From assembly GCA_020348925.1 (NCBI GenBank), contig CP070758.1, positions 4,330,607 through 4,374,200 on the forward strand: DNA of 43,594 nt, written 5' to 3'. Made by a program: the position numbers and the translations under genes. Shown here piece after piece: positions 19,127 to 27,000 of this stretch. Source of the DNA: Gemmatimonadota bacterium (lineage in GTDB: Bacteria; JBHIER01; G020348925). The notes under the pieces are model-generated. The model saw only the letters and a program-made list of their open reading frames with translations, was not told the DNA's origin and did no database searches. Numbering within the stretch: the stretch's first letter is position 1; each line of letters opens with the position of its first letter.

Positions 19127-20050
19127 ATGTCACAGCTCGTCATAGTTACCGGCGCATCAGGTTTTATAGGAAGGATACTTTGCGCAAGCCTTATCGAGCG
19201 CGGCTACACTCTTGTGGCCCTTTCTCGTAATCCCGAAAAAGGGAGGGATATGCTCGGGGACAAAGTCCAGGTTGTATTCTGGGACGGTCGAAGTGCCGAG
19301 GGATGGGGACACTATGCGGATGGTGCGTATGCAATTGTTAATCTCGCAGGTGATAACATCGGCTCCGGGAAATGGACGAAAGAGAAAAAACAGAGTATTC
19401 TGCAGAGCAGACTTAATGCGGGCAGGGCCGTGGTCGATGCCGTCAAACAGGCTCAGAATAAACCAAAAGTAGTCCTTCAAGCTTCGGGTATTGGTGTTTA
19501 CGGAGATCGGGGAGATGAACGATGTGATGAATCGACACCACTCGGAACGGGATTTCTCCCCGACGTAGGAAGACAATGGGAAGCGTCGACTCAGGGTGTT
19601 ACCGATTTTGGTGTTCGCCATGCTATTATTCGAACTGGCGTCGTACTTGGAAAGAACGATGGATTTCTTCCGCGGAACATGCTCCCCTTTCGGCTGTTTC
19701 TTGGCGGCCACTTCGGAAGCGGGAAGCAGTGGCTTTCGTGGATTCACATTGATGATGAGGCACGGGCGATTCGGTTTTTAATGGAAAACGAAAAAGCTCA
19801 GGGTGTTTTTAACCTGAACGCACCGAATCCTCTCATGTCGAAGGAATTTGCCAAAACCCTGGGTCGCTCCATGAAACGACCTTCATGGCTCCCTGTACCT
19901 GGCTTTTTGCTGCGTCTCCTCTTCGGTGAGATGGCCGATGCGCTCATTCTATCCGGCCAGAGGGGAGTGCCGAAAAGGCTTTTGGATCTGGGTTTTGAAT
20001 TTCAGTATCCCGAATTGGAATCCGCTTTACGAAATATTTTGAAAACGTAG
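19127..20050 (+). CDS. TIGR01777 family epimerase (YfcH/SDR39U1-like)
   Basis: Atypical short-chain dehydrogenase of 307 residues. The N-terminal Rossmann motif is TGASGFIG (about 8-15). The family signatures are VNLAGDNI, QASGIGVYGDRGDERCDE with the SDR tyrosine, RTGVVLGKNDGFLPRM-like wording, FGSGKQWLSWIHIDD and GVFNLNAPNP. The C-terminal DUF1731 segment starts near RPSWLPVPGFLLRLLFGEMAD and ends with a GFEFQYPELESAL motif. It probably binds NADP(H); the substrate of this family is not known. No strong Shine-Dalgarno; it likely shares the transcript of the CinA-like gene. Confidence 0.92.
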   Translation: MSQLVIVTGASGFIGRILCASLIERGYTLVALSRNPEKGRDMLGDKVQVVFWDGRSAEGWGHYADGAYAIVNLAGDNIGSGKWTKEKKQSILQSRLNAGRAVVDAVKQAQNKPKVVLQASGIGVYGDRGDERCDESTPLGTGFLPDVGRQWEASTQGVTDFGVRHAIIRTGVVLGKNDGFLPRNMLPFRLFLGGHFGSGKQWLSWIHIDDEARAIRFLMENEKAQGVFNLNAPNPLMSKEFAKTLGRSMKRPSWLPVPGFLLRLLFGEMADALILSGQRGVPKRLLDLGFEFQYPELESALRNILKT

Positions 20051-20177
20051 CACTGTGCCGGGGTAGGTGTTGAACTTCTGCCGAGAAATTCAATTCATCC
20101 TATTCTGATGCGGGAATAAAACTCCAACATCGGCTTTTCGACGAAAGATAAGATGTTATTTTAAACGAGGAGTGATA

Positions 20178-20684
20178 ATGAATTCAATCGATGAGCCAAT
20201 CTTCGGACCGGAGTTTGGTCATGGTGGTTTTGAAACCTCAGAGGAACCTGATGTTGAACACAGTATCCGCGATCTCTTGGCTCACCAATCCTTCTGCGTT
20301 CTGTGCACGCAAGGTCAGAGCCAACCGTACGGTTCGTTGATCGCATTTGCCTTTACGGATAATTTGAAGACGTTTTTCTTCACGACACCTTTGGCGACCC
20401 GAAAGTTTAAGTTGTTGAGCGAATGCAATCGAATTGCTTTGGTCATCGATAGTCGTTGTCAACATCCCGATGATATGACGAAAGTAGGGGCCGTGACGGT
20501 TACAGGGAAGGCAGAGCGACTCCAAAGCGGTGAAGAGTTTGAGCAGGGCATCGCTCTTCTCAAATCGAGACATCCGTATCTCGCACATTTTCTCGAGTCC
20601 GACTCCACAGCACTGTTCAAAGTCGACGTCGTCCGATACTTTCATGTGACGCGTTTTCAAGAGGTCTCCCAGTGGATTCCCTAA
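20178..20684 (+). CDS. Pyridoxamine 5'-phosphate oxidase-family flavin-binding protein
   Basis: 168 residues with the split-barrel FMN fold: DLLAHQSFCVLCTQGQSQPYGSLIAFAF, TTPLATRKFKLLSECNRIALVID and a later GKAERL strand. It most resembles the HugZ/PNPOx-like group, not true PdxH, as the PdxH substrate residues are not evident. GAGGAG lies five to six bases before the ATG at 20178, so I prefer this over the GTG at 20172, which nearly touches the same Shine-Dalgarno. Its end overlaps the next gene by 13 bases, so the two are translationally coupled. Substrate unknown. Confidence 0.85.
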   Translation: MNSIDEPIFGPEFGHGGFETSEEPDVEHSIRDLLAHQSFCVLCTQGQSQPYGSLIAFAFTDNLKTFFFTTPLATRKFKLLSECNRIALVIDSRCQHPDDMTKVGAVTVTGKAERLQSGEEFEQGIALLKSRHPYLAHFLESDSTALFKVDVVRYFHVTRFQEVSQWIP

Positions 20685-22981
20685 AACCATATGTCATGCC
20701 TCTGAATGATGTATCCGAAACAGATGAGAAGGTCATAGGGGGCAAGGCATCCAAGCTGGCAAAACTTGTTGGAATGGGGTATCGCGTGCCTTCAGGCTTC
20801 TGCGTAACCATTTATGCTTATAATCATTTTATCGAGACGAACAGGCTGGATGAGATGATTGCTTTTGAACTGGGCAGAAAACGCTTTCAAGACATGCGAT
20901 GGGAGGAGATCTGGGATGCAGCCCTGCGGATTCGTTCTTCCTTCTTAAGGGAAAAGATTCCCGCTGTCATCAGGAACACAATCATGACCTCACTGAAGAA
21001 AATGGGCTCAGAGAAACCGTTGGCTGTGCGTTCATCAGCGCCGAAGGAGGATACGGCCAGAGCCTCCTTTGCCGGATTGCATGAATCCTATATCGGTGTG
21101 ACGGGAATGGAAGATTTATTGAATTCCATTCGATTGGTCTGGGCGTCTCTCTGGTCCGATGCGGCTCTTCTCTACCAGAAAGAGTTGGGATTGGATCCCC
21201 TTCGGAGCAGTATGGCCGTCGTCGTTCAGGAGCTTGTTCAGGAGGACATCTCAGGTGTAGCCTTTGGGTGCGATCCGACAGCGCCGGAGGAGGATAAGGC
21301 CATTATTGAAGCGGTGCCGGGGCTGTGCCAGAATCTCGTTGACGGCACTCTCGATCCAGACAGGTGGCTTTTAAGGAAATCCACAGGTGAAATGCTCGCT
21401 TTCAAACCTGGGGATCGCGGTGGAGCAGAAAAGGGCACACCGTTATTGGAATCGGATGATCTCAAATTGTTGTATCGAGCACTTCAAGGGATTGAAACCC
21501 TATTCGGTTGGCAGCCTGATCTAGAATGGACCGGACGGAATGATCGATTGACACTTTTACAGGCCAGGCCAATTACGACTTCCCAGGCGGCTCCCAAAGA
21601 TGACAAATCGTATTATCTCACCCTTCGTCCCAATGAGCAAAACTTGAAGAAACTGGCGCAGCGGGTTTCTGAAACGTTGATTCCACAGCTGGAAAAAGAG
21701 GGAGAGAAAATGGCCGCCGAGGACCTCTCGAAATTGAATGATCGAGAGCTGTCAGAGGCCATTGAGACGCGACAAGATGCGCTCGAGAAGTGGAAAAAGA
21801 TTTACTGGGATGAGTTCATACCCTTTGCTCATGGTGTCCGGAGATTGGCGACTTACTATAACGATGCGGTTCGGCCACAGGACCCTTATGAATTCATTGG
21901 ATTGCTGCGAGGACAGGCCATGCGCTCGACCCAGCGTAACCGGAAGATGATGGAGCTGTCAGAAGTGTTAAGATCCGATCCGTCTCTCCTGGAGCTGATT
22001 CGAGATCAGGTTTTTGGGGAAAAAGGTCCGCCGCCGTCATGGCAGGATGTGCGTCATCAGATCCATGCTTTACCCCAGGGTTTAAATTTTGTCAGGGGTT
22101 TCGAGAGCTTGCTTGAAGAGTATATGGATGTGTCCTATGGGAGAGCTCGGCTCAAAGACCGGCCGGAACTCGTCTTGAAGACCGTTGTTGAAATGGCCAT
22201 ATCGAAAGAACATTCTGTGGCAGGGGATCAGGTGACTGGTGGGCAAACCGATGTCGCCGAACTTGAGAAGAAACTTTTCCGTGCCGTTGGTCAAGAGCAC
22301 ATTGAGGAGGCGAAAGAGGTGCTGAGGATTGGCCGAATGAGCTGGCGGCTCAGGGATGATGATAATTTGTTACTCGGCCGGATTGAAAGCCAACTTTTGC
22401 GGGCCGTTCACGTGGGAGTCGAGTTGCTGAGGTCAGAGGGACGTTTACAGAGGGAAGGACGAGTGGGCGAAAAGACGGCCAATATCATCATCGCGGCGCT
22501 TCGAAATCCCTCGCAAAAAAAGGTTATAATTCCTGACGAGAACGGAACCGAGAGAAAAAGCCACCATAAAAAAAGGAAGAGTGTCAAATCCCGACAATTG
22601 ATAGGGCAGCCTGCTGCCCCAGGTCTTGCCACTGGTCCGGTTTGCCGTGTTCTTGTACCGGAAGATTTTGGAGCGTTCAAAGCAGGTAACATTCTGGTGT
22701 GTGATGCCATCCAACCGAACATGACCCATCTGGTGCCCCTGGCCGGCGGAATCATCGAGCGACGCGGCGGCATGCTCATTCATGGTGCCATCATCGCCAG
22801 GGAGTTGGGTGTCCCTTGCGTCAACGGTGTTCCCAACGCAGTCGATCTGCTCGAGGACGGGGAGTTGGTCACTGTTGACGGTCACCTGGGGATCGTGACC
22901 GTGGGGGAGCCTGAATTTGACCTGGAGAGAGATATTAATAAAATCTATCTTCATCCTAAGGTGAGCGATTTATTGAAATAA
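20672..22981 (+). CDS. PEP synthase / rifampicin phosphotransferase-like protein without the TIM barrel
   Basis: 769 residues. The N-terminal ATP-grasp domain of PPDK/PEP-synthase type (about 10-310) shows LNDVSETDEKVIGGKASKLAKL, LAVRSSAPKEDTARASFAGLHESY and LTLLQARPITT. A central helical region (about 330-620) follows. The C-terminal phospho-histidine domain is GQPAAPGLATGPVCRV...GGMLIHGAIIARELGVPCVNG with the carrier histidine at 704. The PEP/pyruvate barrel of genuine PEP synthase is missing; the layout ATP-grasp, middle domain, His domain is that of rifampicin phosphotransferase. It therefore probably transfers the beta-phosphate of ATP to another acceptor. The GTG start has GAGG 7 bases upstream, inside the preceding gene. 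The acceptor is not known. Confidence 0.85.
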   Translation: MDSLKPYVMPLNDVSETDEKVIGGKASKLAKLVGMGYRVPSGFCVTIYAYNHFIETNRLDEMIAFELGRKRFQDMRWEEIWDAALRIRSSFLREKIPAVIRNTIMTSLKKMGSEKPLAVRSSAPKEDTARASFAGLHESYIGVTGMEDLLNSIRLVWASLWSDAALLYQKELGLDPLRSSMAVVVQELVQEDISGVAFGCDPTAPEEDKAIIEAVPGLCQNLVDGTLDPDRWLLRKSTGEMLAFKPGDRGGAEKGTPLLESDDLKLLYRALQGIETLFGWQPDLEWTGRNDRLTLLQARPITTSQAAPKDDKSYYLTLRPNEQNLKKLAQRVSETLIPQLEKEGEKMAAEDLSKLNDRELSEAIETRQDALEKWKKIYWDEFIPFAHGVRRLATYYNDAVRPQDPYEFIGLLRGQAMRSTQRNRKMMELSEVLRSDPSLLELIRDQVFGEKGPPPSWQDVRHQIHALPQGLNFVRGFESLLEEYMDVSYGRARLKDRPELVLKTVVEMAISKEHSVAGDQVTGGQTDVAELEKKLFRAVGQEHIEEAKEVLRIGRMSWRLRDDDNLLLGRIESQLLRAVHVGVELLRSEGRLQREGRVGEKTANIIIAALRNPSQKKVIIPDENGTERKSHHKKRKSVKSRQLIGQPAAPGLATGPVCRVLVPEDFGAFKAGNILVCDAIQPNMTHLVPLAGGIIERRGGMLIHGAIIARELGVPCVNGVPNAVDLLEDGELVTVDGHLGIVTVGEPEFDLERDINKIYLHPKVSDLLK

Positions 22982-22994
22982 TTCGGTGGATTTG

Positions 22995-23114
22995 TTGTTC
23001 TGCGAGGAGCAAAGTGTTGTGAAGAATCCACACCATGCTAAGAGATTCTTCGCCCGACAAAACGGACTCAGAATGAAAGTTACGTCAAACCGGCTGCTAA
23101 AAATCGCTCAATTT
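22995..23114. repeat. Dispersed repeat copy 2
   Basis: Reverse-orientation relative of the unit at 3373-3519. It shares GTGAAGAATC, AAGAGATTCTTCGCCCGA (23039-23056), CTCAGAATGA (23067-23076) and AAAAATCGCTCAATTT (23099-23114) in the same order as the complement of copy 1. The rest has drifted. It fills the first part of the 339-base gap before the DUF378 gene; I see nothing else there except AT-rich DNA. Confidence 0.75.
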
Positions 23115-23320
23115 GTGTTCATTAAAACATTATTGCGGGGACACATAAAAAAAGTTTTTGCAGTAACGTCATATTTTTTATGAACCTGTTTAGAAAGCGC
23201 CCCTTGAATTTTTCAATCACAGAATGATTCTTGAGGACAGAAGGAACGTACCGTTGTTTTAATAGTAATAATTATCAATAATAGTCAAGCTGTACTCTTT
23301 TATAAAGGAGGTGTTTTAAA

Positions 23321-23527
23321 ATGTCGAAACTTTCTGCTATAGATTGGGTGGCCCTCATCCTGGTCGTGATCGGTGGGTTGAACTGGGGATTGGTCGGTGT
23401 CTTCGGATTTGATCTCGTGGCGGCCATATTCGGTCAGATGTCGGCATTAGGGCGCATCGTCTACGTCATTGTCGGACTGGCGGCCATCAAAGTGATCCTT
23501 ATCATGGCCCTGCAGAGCAGGAAGTAA
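23321..23527 (+). CDS. DUF378 family membrane protein
   Basis: 68 residues and two membrane helices (about 9-30 and 43-63). It carries the family wording IDWVALILVVIGGLNWGLVGVFGFDLVA and a G-R-I-V-Y segment before the second helix (GRIVYVIVGLAAI). Function unknown; relatives (YuzA) are common in bacteria and archaea. AAAGGAGGTG stands ahead of the ATG, a very strong site, so the gene is probably well translated. It seems monocistronic, with a terminator 75 bases downstream. Confidence 0.9.
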   Translation: MSKLSAIDWVALILVVIGGLNWGLVGVFGFDLVAAIFGQMSALGRIVYVIVGLAAIKVILIMALQSRK

Positions 23528-23601
23528 ACGTGGGAAACCGGCGTTGCGGAGAGACCTGAAAGCCGGTGGAGATGGTCTGATTTGTGGTGGGACGATCAAG
23601 G

Positions 23602-23631
23602 GGGAGAGGAGAATAGTTCCTCTCCCTTTTT
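23602..23631 (+). terminator. Rho-independent terminator after the DUF378 gene
   Basis: GGGAGAGGA (23602-23610), a 7-base loop, TCCTCTCCC (23618-23626) and five T (23627-23631). Confidence 0.85.
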
Positions 23632-23699
23632 CTTATGTGCTCCTTCCGATGGATCCGAAGACGTCTTTCCCTTAGACTGAACCATGTTCTCTCGTATCG

Positions 23700-25175
23700 C
23701 TACTCTGTTTTGGTTTTGATGAACCGCTCCGCCAGTTGAAGAATGGCTTTGCGCCTCTCAGGATTCAACCTGTCGAAGGCTTTGACCATCATACTCATCC
23801 GGGGATTCTTCAGAAAGAAACGCCGGTGTTTACCGATGAACCGCCAGTAGAGGCCGTCGATCACATCGCACCAGGCCCCCTTTGGGAAATCGCTCATCTT
23901 GAGAATATAACTCGAACCCGAAATATAGGGCTTGGTGGCAAAGCTGCCGCCGTCGGCGAACTGTCCCATGCCGTATACATTGGGTACCATGACCCAGTCC
24001 GATGAATCGACAAAAAACTCCATGAACCAGCGATAGACCTCATCGGGATGAATCTCGCAGAGCAGCATGATGTTGCTCACGATCATCAGGCGTTCGATAT
24101 GATGAGCATAAGCATTCTTTTGGATTCGGCGAATAACCGTGTCCAGGGGCAGCAAGCCCGTCGTACCTTCATACCAGGCCCGGCTCAGTTTTCTTGTATG
24201 AGTGAAAAAATTTCCCTGCAATCTTTCCGTGTTGTACACTCCTCGCATAAATTCCCGCCAGCCGATAATCTGACGGATAAATCCCTCGAGACTGGGAAGT
24301 GGAATGTCCTTCTGTTTCAGGACCGCGCCTATGACTTCCCTCGGTGTGAGGAGCCCCAGATTGAGCACCGGCGAGAGGATGGAGTGAAAGAGAAACGCTT
24401 GATCGGCTGCTATGGCGTCCTCATAGGGTCCAAAATTATTCAATCGCTCCCGCAGAAAGGCTTCGTACCACCGCACCGCCTGGGTCCGGGTTGTCGGCAG
24501 GTAAAAGGAATCAATGGATCCGGGATGATTGGGGAACAATTCATCGACCAAAAGGGCAACATCCCTGGTGTGAGATGTTCTTCTTAATTTCGGCAGGAGG
24601 GGTATGGTGATATCACGCGGCAGCCTCTGCCTGTTTTCCCGGTCGAAGCTCCATCTTCCTCCCAGAGGTCGCCATCCCTCCAGCAGCACGTTGAGCCGCT
24701 GCCGCTGCCAGATATAGAAGTCGTTCATAAAGAGACGCTTATAGGATTTCCGGTACTGAAGAAATTCACTGTGGGTTGTCGCGAAGCCGGGAGAGTCGAC
24801 TATCTCCAAGGTTATTTGTTCCCTGTTGCAGAAGGTGCGTATCCGCTCCCTAAAAAAATGGTCCTCGATATCGTAGGTCACGATGTTTTTTATCCGATGT
24901 TCCCGAAGGGTCTTTTTCAGTTTCTCCTCAAAGGCGAGTTTCATATTTGACCGATCGAGGCTCCAGTATTTGACGGGATATGACCTCTGAATGAAATCCC
25001 GATGCGATCTCATGGCGGACAGGAACAACGTGATCTTGTGTTTGTGATAGTTGAAATGGGTACACAGATCCGCATCCTCGGCCATGAAGAAGAGTGTATT
25101 TGCCCCGGGCTTCAGAGAGGCGTGTGACGGGAAGAGGCAATTCCCCAATATCAAAGCCAATCTTTTTTTCGACAT
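23700..25175 (-). CDS. Cryptochrome/photolyase-related protein (FeS-BCP family) without the cluster cysteines
   Basis: 491 residues of the DPRP/FeS-BCP family (PF04244), whose studied members are (6-4) photolyases or photoreceptors with FAD. Visible are ILGNCLFPSHASL, NTLFFMAEDADLCTHFNYHKHKI near the start, IIGWREFMRGVY, the repair motif HHxxR (AYAHHIERLM, His358, His359, Arg362) and NVYGMGQFADGG. The [4Fe-4S] ligands look absent: the usual MSDYCxxCxY...ACPFNxLYW stretch is shortened to MSDFPKGAWCDVIDGLYW (427-443) with only one Cys, and the cysteine ahead of YAHHIxRLM is replaced (GLLPL, near 343). It is divergent from the TspO operon. FAD binding and repair are inferred; loss of the cluster is read from the sequence. 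Confidence 0.85.
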   Translation of the reverse strand: MSKKRLALILGNCLFPSHASLKPGANTLFFMAEDADLCTHFNYHKHKITLFLSAMRSHRDFIQRSYPVKYWSLDRSNMKLAFEEKLKKTLREHRIKNIVTYDIEDHFFRERIRTFCNREQITLEIVDSPGFATTHSEFLQYRKSYKRLFMNDFYIWQRQRLNVLLEGWRPLGGRWSFDRENRQRLPRDITIPLLPKLRRTSHTRDVALLVDELFPNHPGSIDSFYLPTTRTQAVRWYEAFLRERLNNFGPYEDAIAADQAFLFHSILSPVLNLGLLTPREVIGAVLKQKDIPLPSLEGFIRQIIGWREFMRGVYNTERLQGNFFTHTRKLSRAWYEGTTGLLPLDTVIRRIQKNAYAHHIERLMIVSNIMLLCEIHPDEVYRWFMEFFVDSSDWVMVPNVYGMGQFADGGSFATKPYISGSSYILKMSDFPKGAWCDVIDGLYWRFIGKHRRFFLKNPRMSMMVKAFDRLNPERRKAILQLAERFIKTKTE

Positions 25176-25525
25176 ATGCGGAACGAACCGGTTGTGAGAT
25201 GTGATGATTAACCGACCATCTCAAAGAGAACTGACATTTGAGCCTGAACCATGGCGCTCTCCACAAACATACAAATATTTTCCTTCGGAGACAAGAATAG
25301 ATTCCTCAGGGACAAAAGATTGCTTGATATTTCCCTTTCTTCAAGCTAATTTCTTTTCATGAATGGCAATCGTTTCTTATCCCTGGGTGTGGTTCCAGGG
25401 AGGTCAGAATATCGTCATAAGCGAATGACAGGCAAGGGCACTGACCTGAATCACCGCGCACTGTGTATCGGCAGGGAAACTCATTCTTGCCCAATAAACG
25501 GGACGGGAATTGATGGGAGGATGTC
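25176..25525. other. Divergent intergenic region in the light-repair island
   Basis: 350 bases between the two divergent transcripts. It contains the hairpin CCCTGG-N8-CCAGGG (25381-25400) and widely spaced arms AGGTCAG (25401-25407) and CTGACCT (25441-25447), all in the leader of the TspO operon. I found no clear promoter and no recognisable CarH/LitR operator or cobalamin riboswitch. Confidence 0.4.
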
Positions 25526-25996
25526 GTGGGCGCCTTGAAAATTATAGCATGCATAGTCATTTGCCAGTTTGTGGGATTTCTTGGCTCTTTCTTCACTGCT
25601 CCTGCCATACCAACCTGGTATGCCGCGTTGAACAAGCCTTCTTTCACCCCACCAAACTGGGTCTTCGGGCCGGTCTGGATTACCCTATATTTAATGATGG
25701 GTATTTCGGCTTACCTGGTCTGGCGCTTGGGGCTTAATGAACCAGGTGTGAAAACGGCGTTGCTCCTGTTCGGGCTGCAGCTGGCTCTCAACGCACTGTG
25801 GTCTCCGGTCTTCTTCGGGCTGAAATCCCCCCTGGCAGGGGCGGCCGTAATCATTCTGCTTTGGATCGTTTTGCTGGCCACCATCATGGTCTTTTTCAAT
25901 CTGTCCAGAATATCAGCCATTCTGCTTATCCCCTATATTTTATGGGTAAGCTATGCTGCCGTTCTGAACATATCAATCATGATCTTAAATTCATAG
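25526..25996 (+). CDS. tspO: TspO/MBR family membrane protein
   Basis: 156 residues with five predicted membrane helices. It has the family signature WYAALNKPSFTPPNWVFGPVWITLYLMMGISAYLVW (P-x-W-x-F-x-P-V-W) and L-x-L-N-x-x-W-S-P-x-F-F-G-L (LALNALWSPVFFGLKSP). TspO proteins bind porphyrins and tetrapyrroles, and in bacteria are linked to light and oxygen stress. It starts with GTG, with GGGAGGA five bases upstream. It is first in the plus-strand operon with the DUF523/DUF1722 and photolyase genes, which fits a light-protection role. Confidence 0.93.
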   Translation: MGALKIIACIVICQFVGFLGSFFTAPAIPTWYAALNKPSFTPPNWVFGPVWITLYLMMGISAYLVWRLGLNEPGVKTALLLFGLQLALNALWSPVFFGLKSPLAGAAVIILLWIVLLATIMVFFNLSRISAILLIPYILWVSYAAVLNISIMILNS

Positions 25997-26014
25997 CCAC
26001 TGGAGAGATACCAT

Positions 26015-26989
26015 ATGCGAACATTTGTGAAACCCAAGGTCGTCGTGAGCAAATGCCTCGAGTTCGATGCCTGCCGCTGGAACGGAGCCATGATCTCGTC
26101 CGATGTGGTCCGGCTCCTGAAACCCCACGTGGATTTCACTCCGGTCTGTCCGGAAATGGAAATCGGGCTCGGGGTACCCAGAAAACCGATCCGCATCCTG
26201 TCCGTAAATGGCGAACTCTCGCTCATGCAGCACGAGACGGAAAAAGACGTGACTGAGGACATGGTGAGTTTTGGTGACGGGTTTCTCGGGTCAGTGGGTG
26301 CTGTGGACGGATTCATCCTGAAGTACCGATCCCCTTCGTGCGGGCTGAAGGACGTCATGTTCTATCCCAGCCTGGGAAAATCGAGATCCATCGGTCGAGG
26401 GTGCGGTATTTTCGGGGGTGCCGTGCTGGAGCGGTTTCCCCTGCTGCCCATCGAGGACGAGGGGCGCTTGAGCAACTACCGGATCCGCGAGCACTTCCTG
26501 ACGAAGCTGTTCGCCTTTGCCGATTTCCGGGAAGTGAAAAAGATCAGGAAAATGAAGGAGCTCGTGCGGTTCCAGACCCACAACAAATTCATGCTCATGG
26601 CTTACAATCAGAAAGAGCTGAGGCTGATGGGTCGCATCGTCGCCAACCCGGAGAAGAAACCGATCGAGACGGTGCTGCGGGAATACGAGCAGCATCTGTC
26701 GAGCGCTTTTCTGAAAATACCGAGATACACGTCCCACATCAATGTACTCATGCACGCCCTGGGATATTTTTCCGATGCACTCTCTGCCAAGGAAAAAGCG
26801 TTCTTCCTCGATTCCCTCGAACAATACCGCAACGAAAAGATCCCGTTGAGCGTGCCGGTGAATATCGCCCAATCGTGGATCGTCCGTTTCGAAAACGAAT
26901 ACCTCTCGAACGAGACCTTCTTCGAACCGTACCCCCAGGACCTCGTCGAAATCACCGATTCGGGCAAGGGCAGGAAATTGAAGGGCTGA
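26015..26989 (+). CDS. DUF523-DUF1722 fusion protein (YbgA-type)
   Basis: 324 residues. The N-terminal DUF523 part (about 8-160) has the cysteine motifs VSKCLEFDACRWNG (Cys14, Cys20), VCPEMEIGLGVPRKPIRI and KYRSPSCGLKDV, suggesting metal binding. The C-terminal DUF1722 (YbgA) part (about 190-310) has FQTHNKFMLMAYN and a P-x-N-x-x-x-S-W segment (PVNIAQSWIVRFENEYL). In E. coli ybgA lies beside the photolyase gene phrB, and here too the gene sits in a photolyase operon. Biochemical function unknown. It lies 18 bases after tspO and 11 before the SDR gene. Confidence 0.92.
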   Translation: MRTFVKPKVVVSKCLEFDACRWNGAMISSDVVRLLKPHVDFTPVCPEMEIGLGVPRKPIRILSVNGELSLMQHETEKDVTEDMVSFGDGFLGSVGAVDGFILKYRSPSCGLKDVMFYPSLGKSRSIGRGCGIFGGAVLERFPLLPIEDEGRLSNYRIREHFLTKLFAFADFREVKKIRKMKELVRFQTHNKFMLMAYNQKELRLMGRIVANPEKKPIETVLREYEQHLSSAFLKIPRYTSHINVLMHALGYFSDALSAKEKAFFLDSLEQYRNEKIPLSVPVNIAQSWIVRFENEYLSNETFFEPYPQDLVEITDSGKGRKLKG

Positions 26990-27000
26990 AACAGGACCTT

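Noticed and set aside
25381-25525. Cobalamin riboswitch ahead of tspO
   Set aside because: Two weak inverted repeats exist but no B12-box wording could be found.
26338-27000. In-frame upstream extension of the SDR/DUF2867 gene
   Set aside because: These codons overlap the DUF523/DUF1722 gene out of frame and look non-coding; the Rossmann domain starts right after the ATG at 27001.
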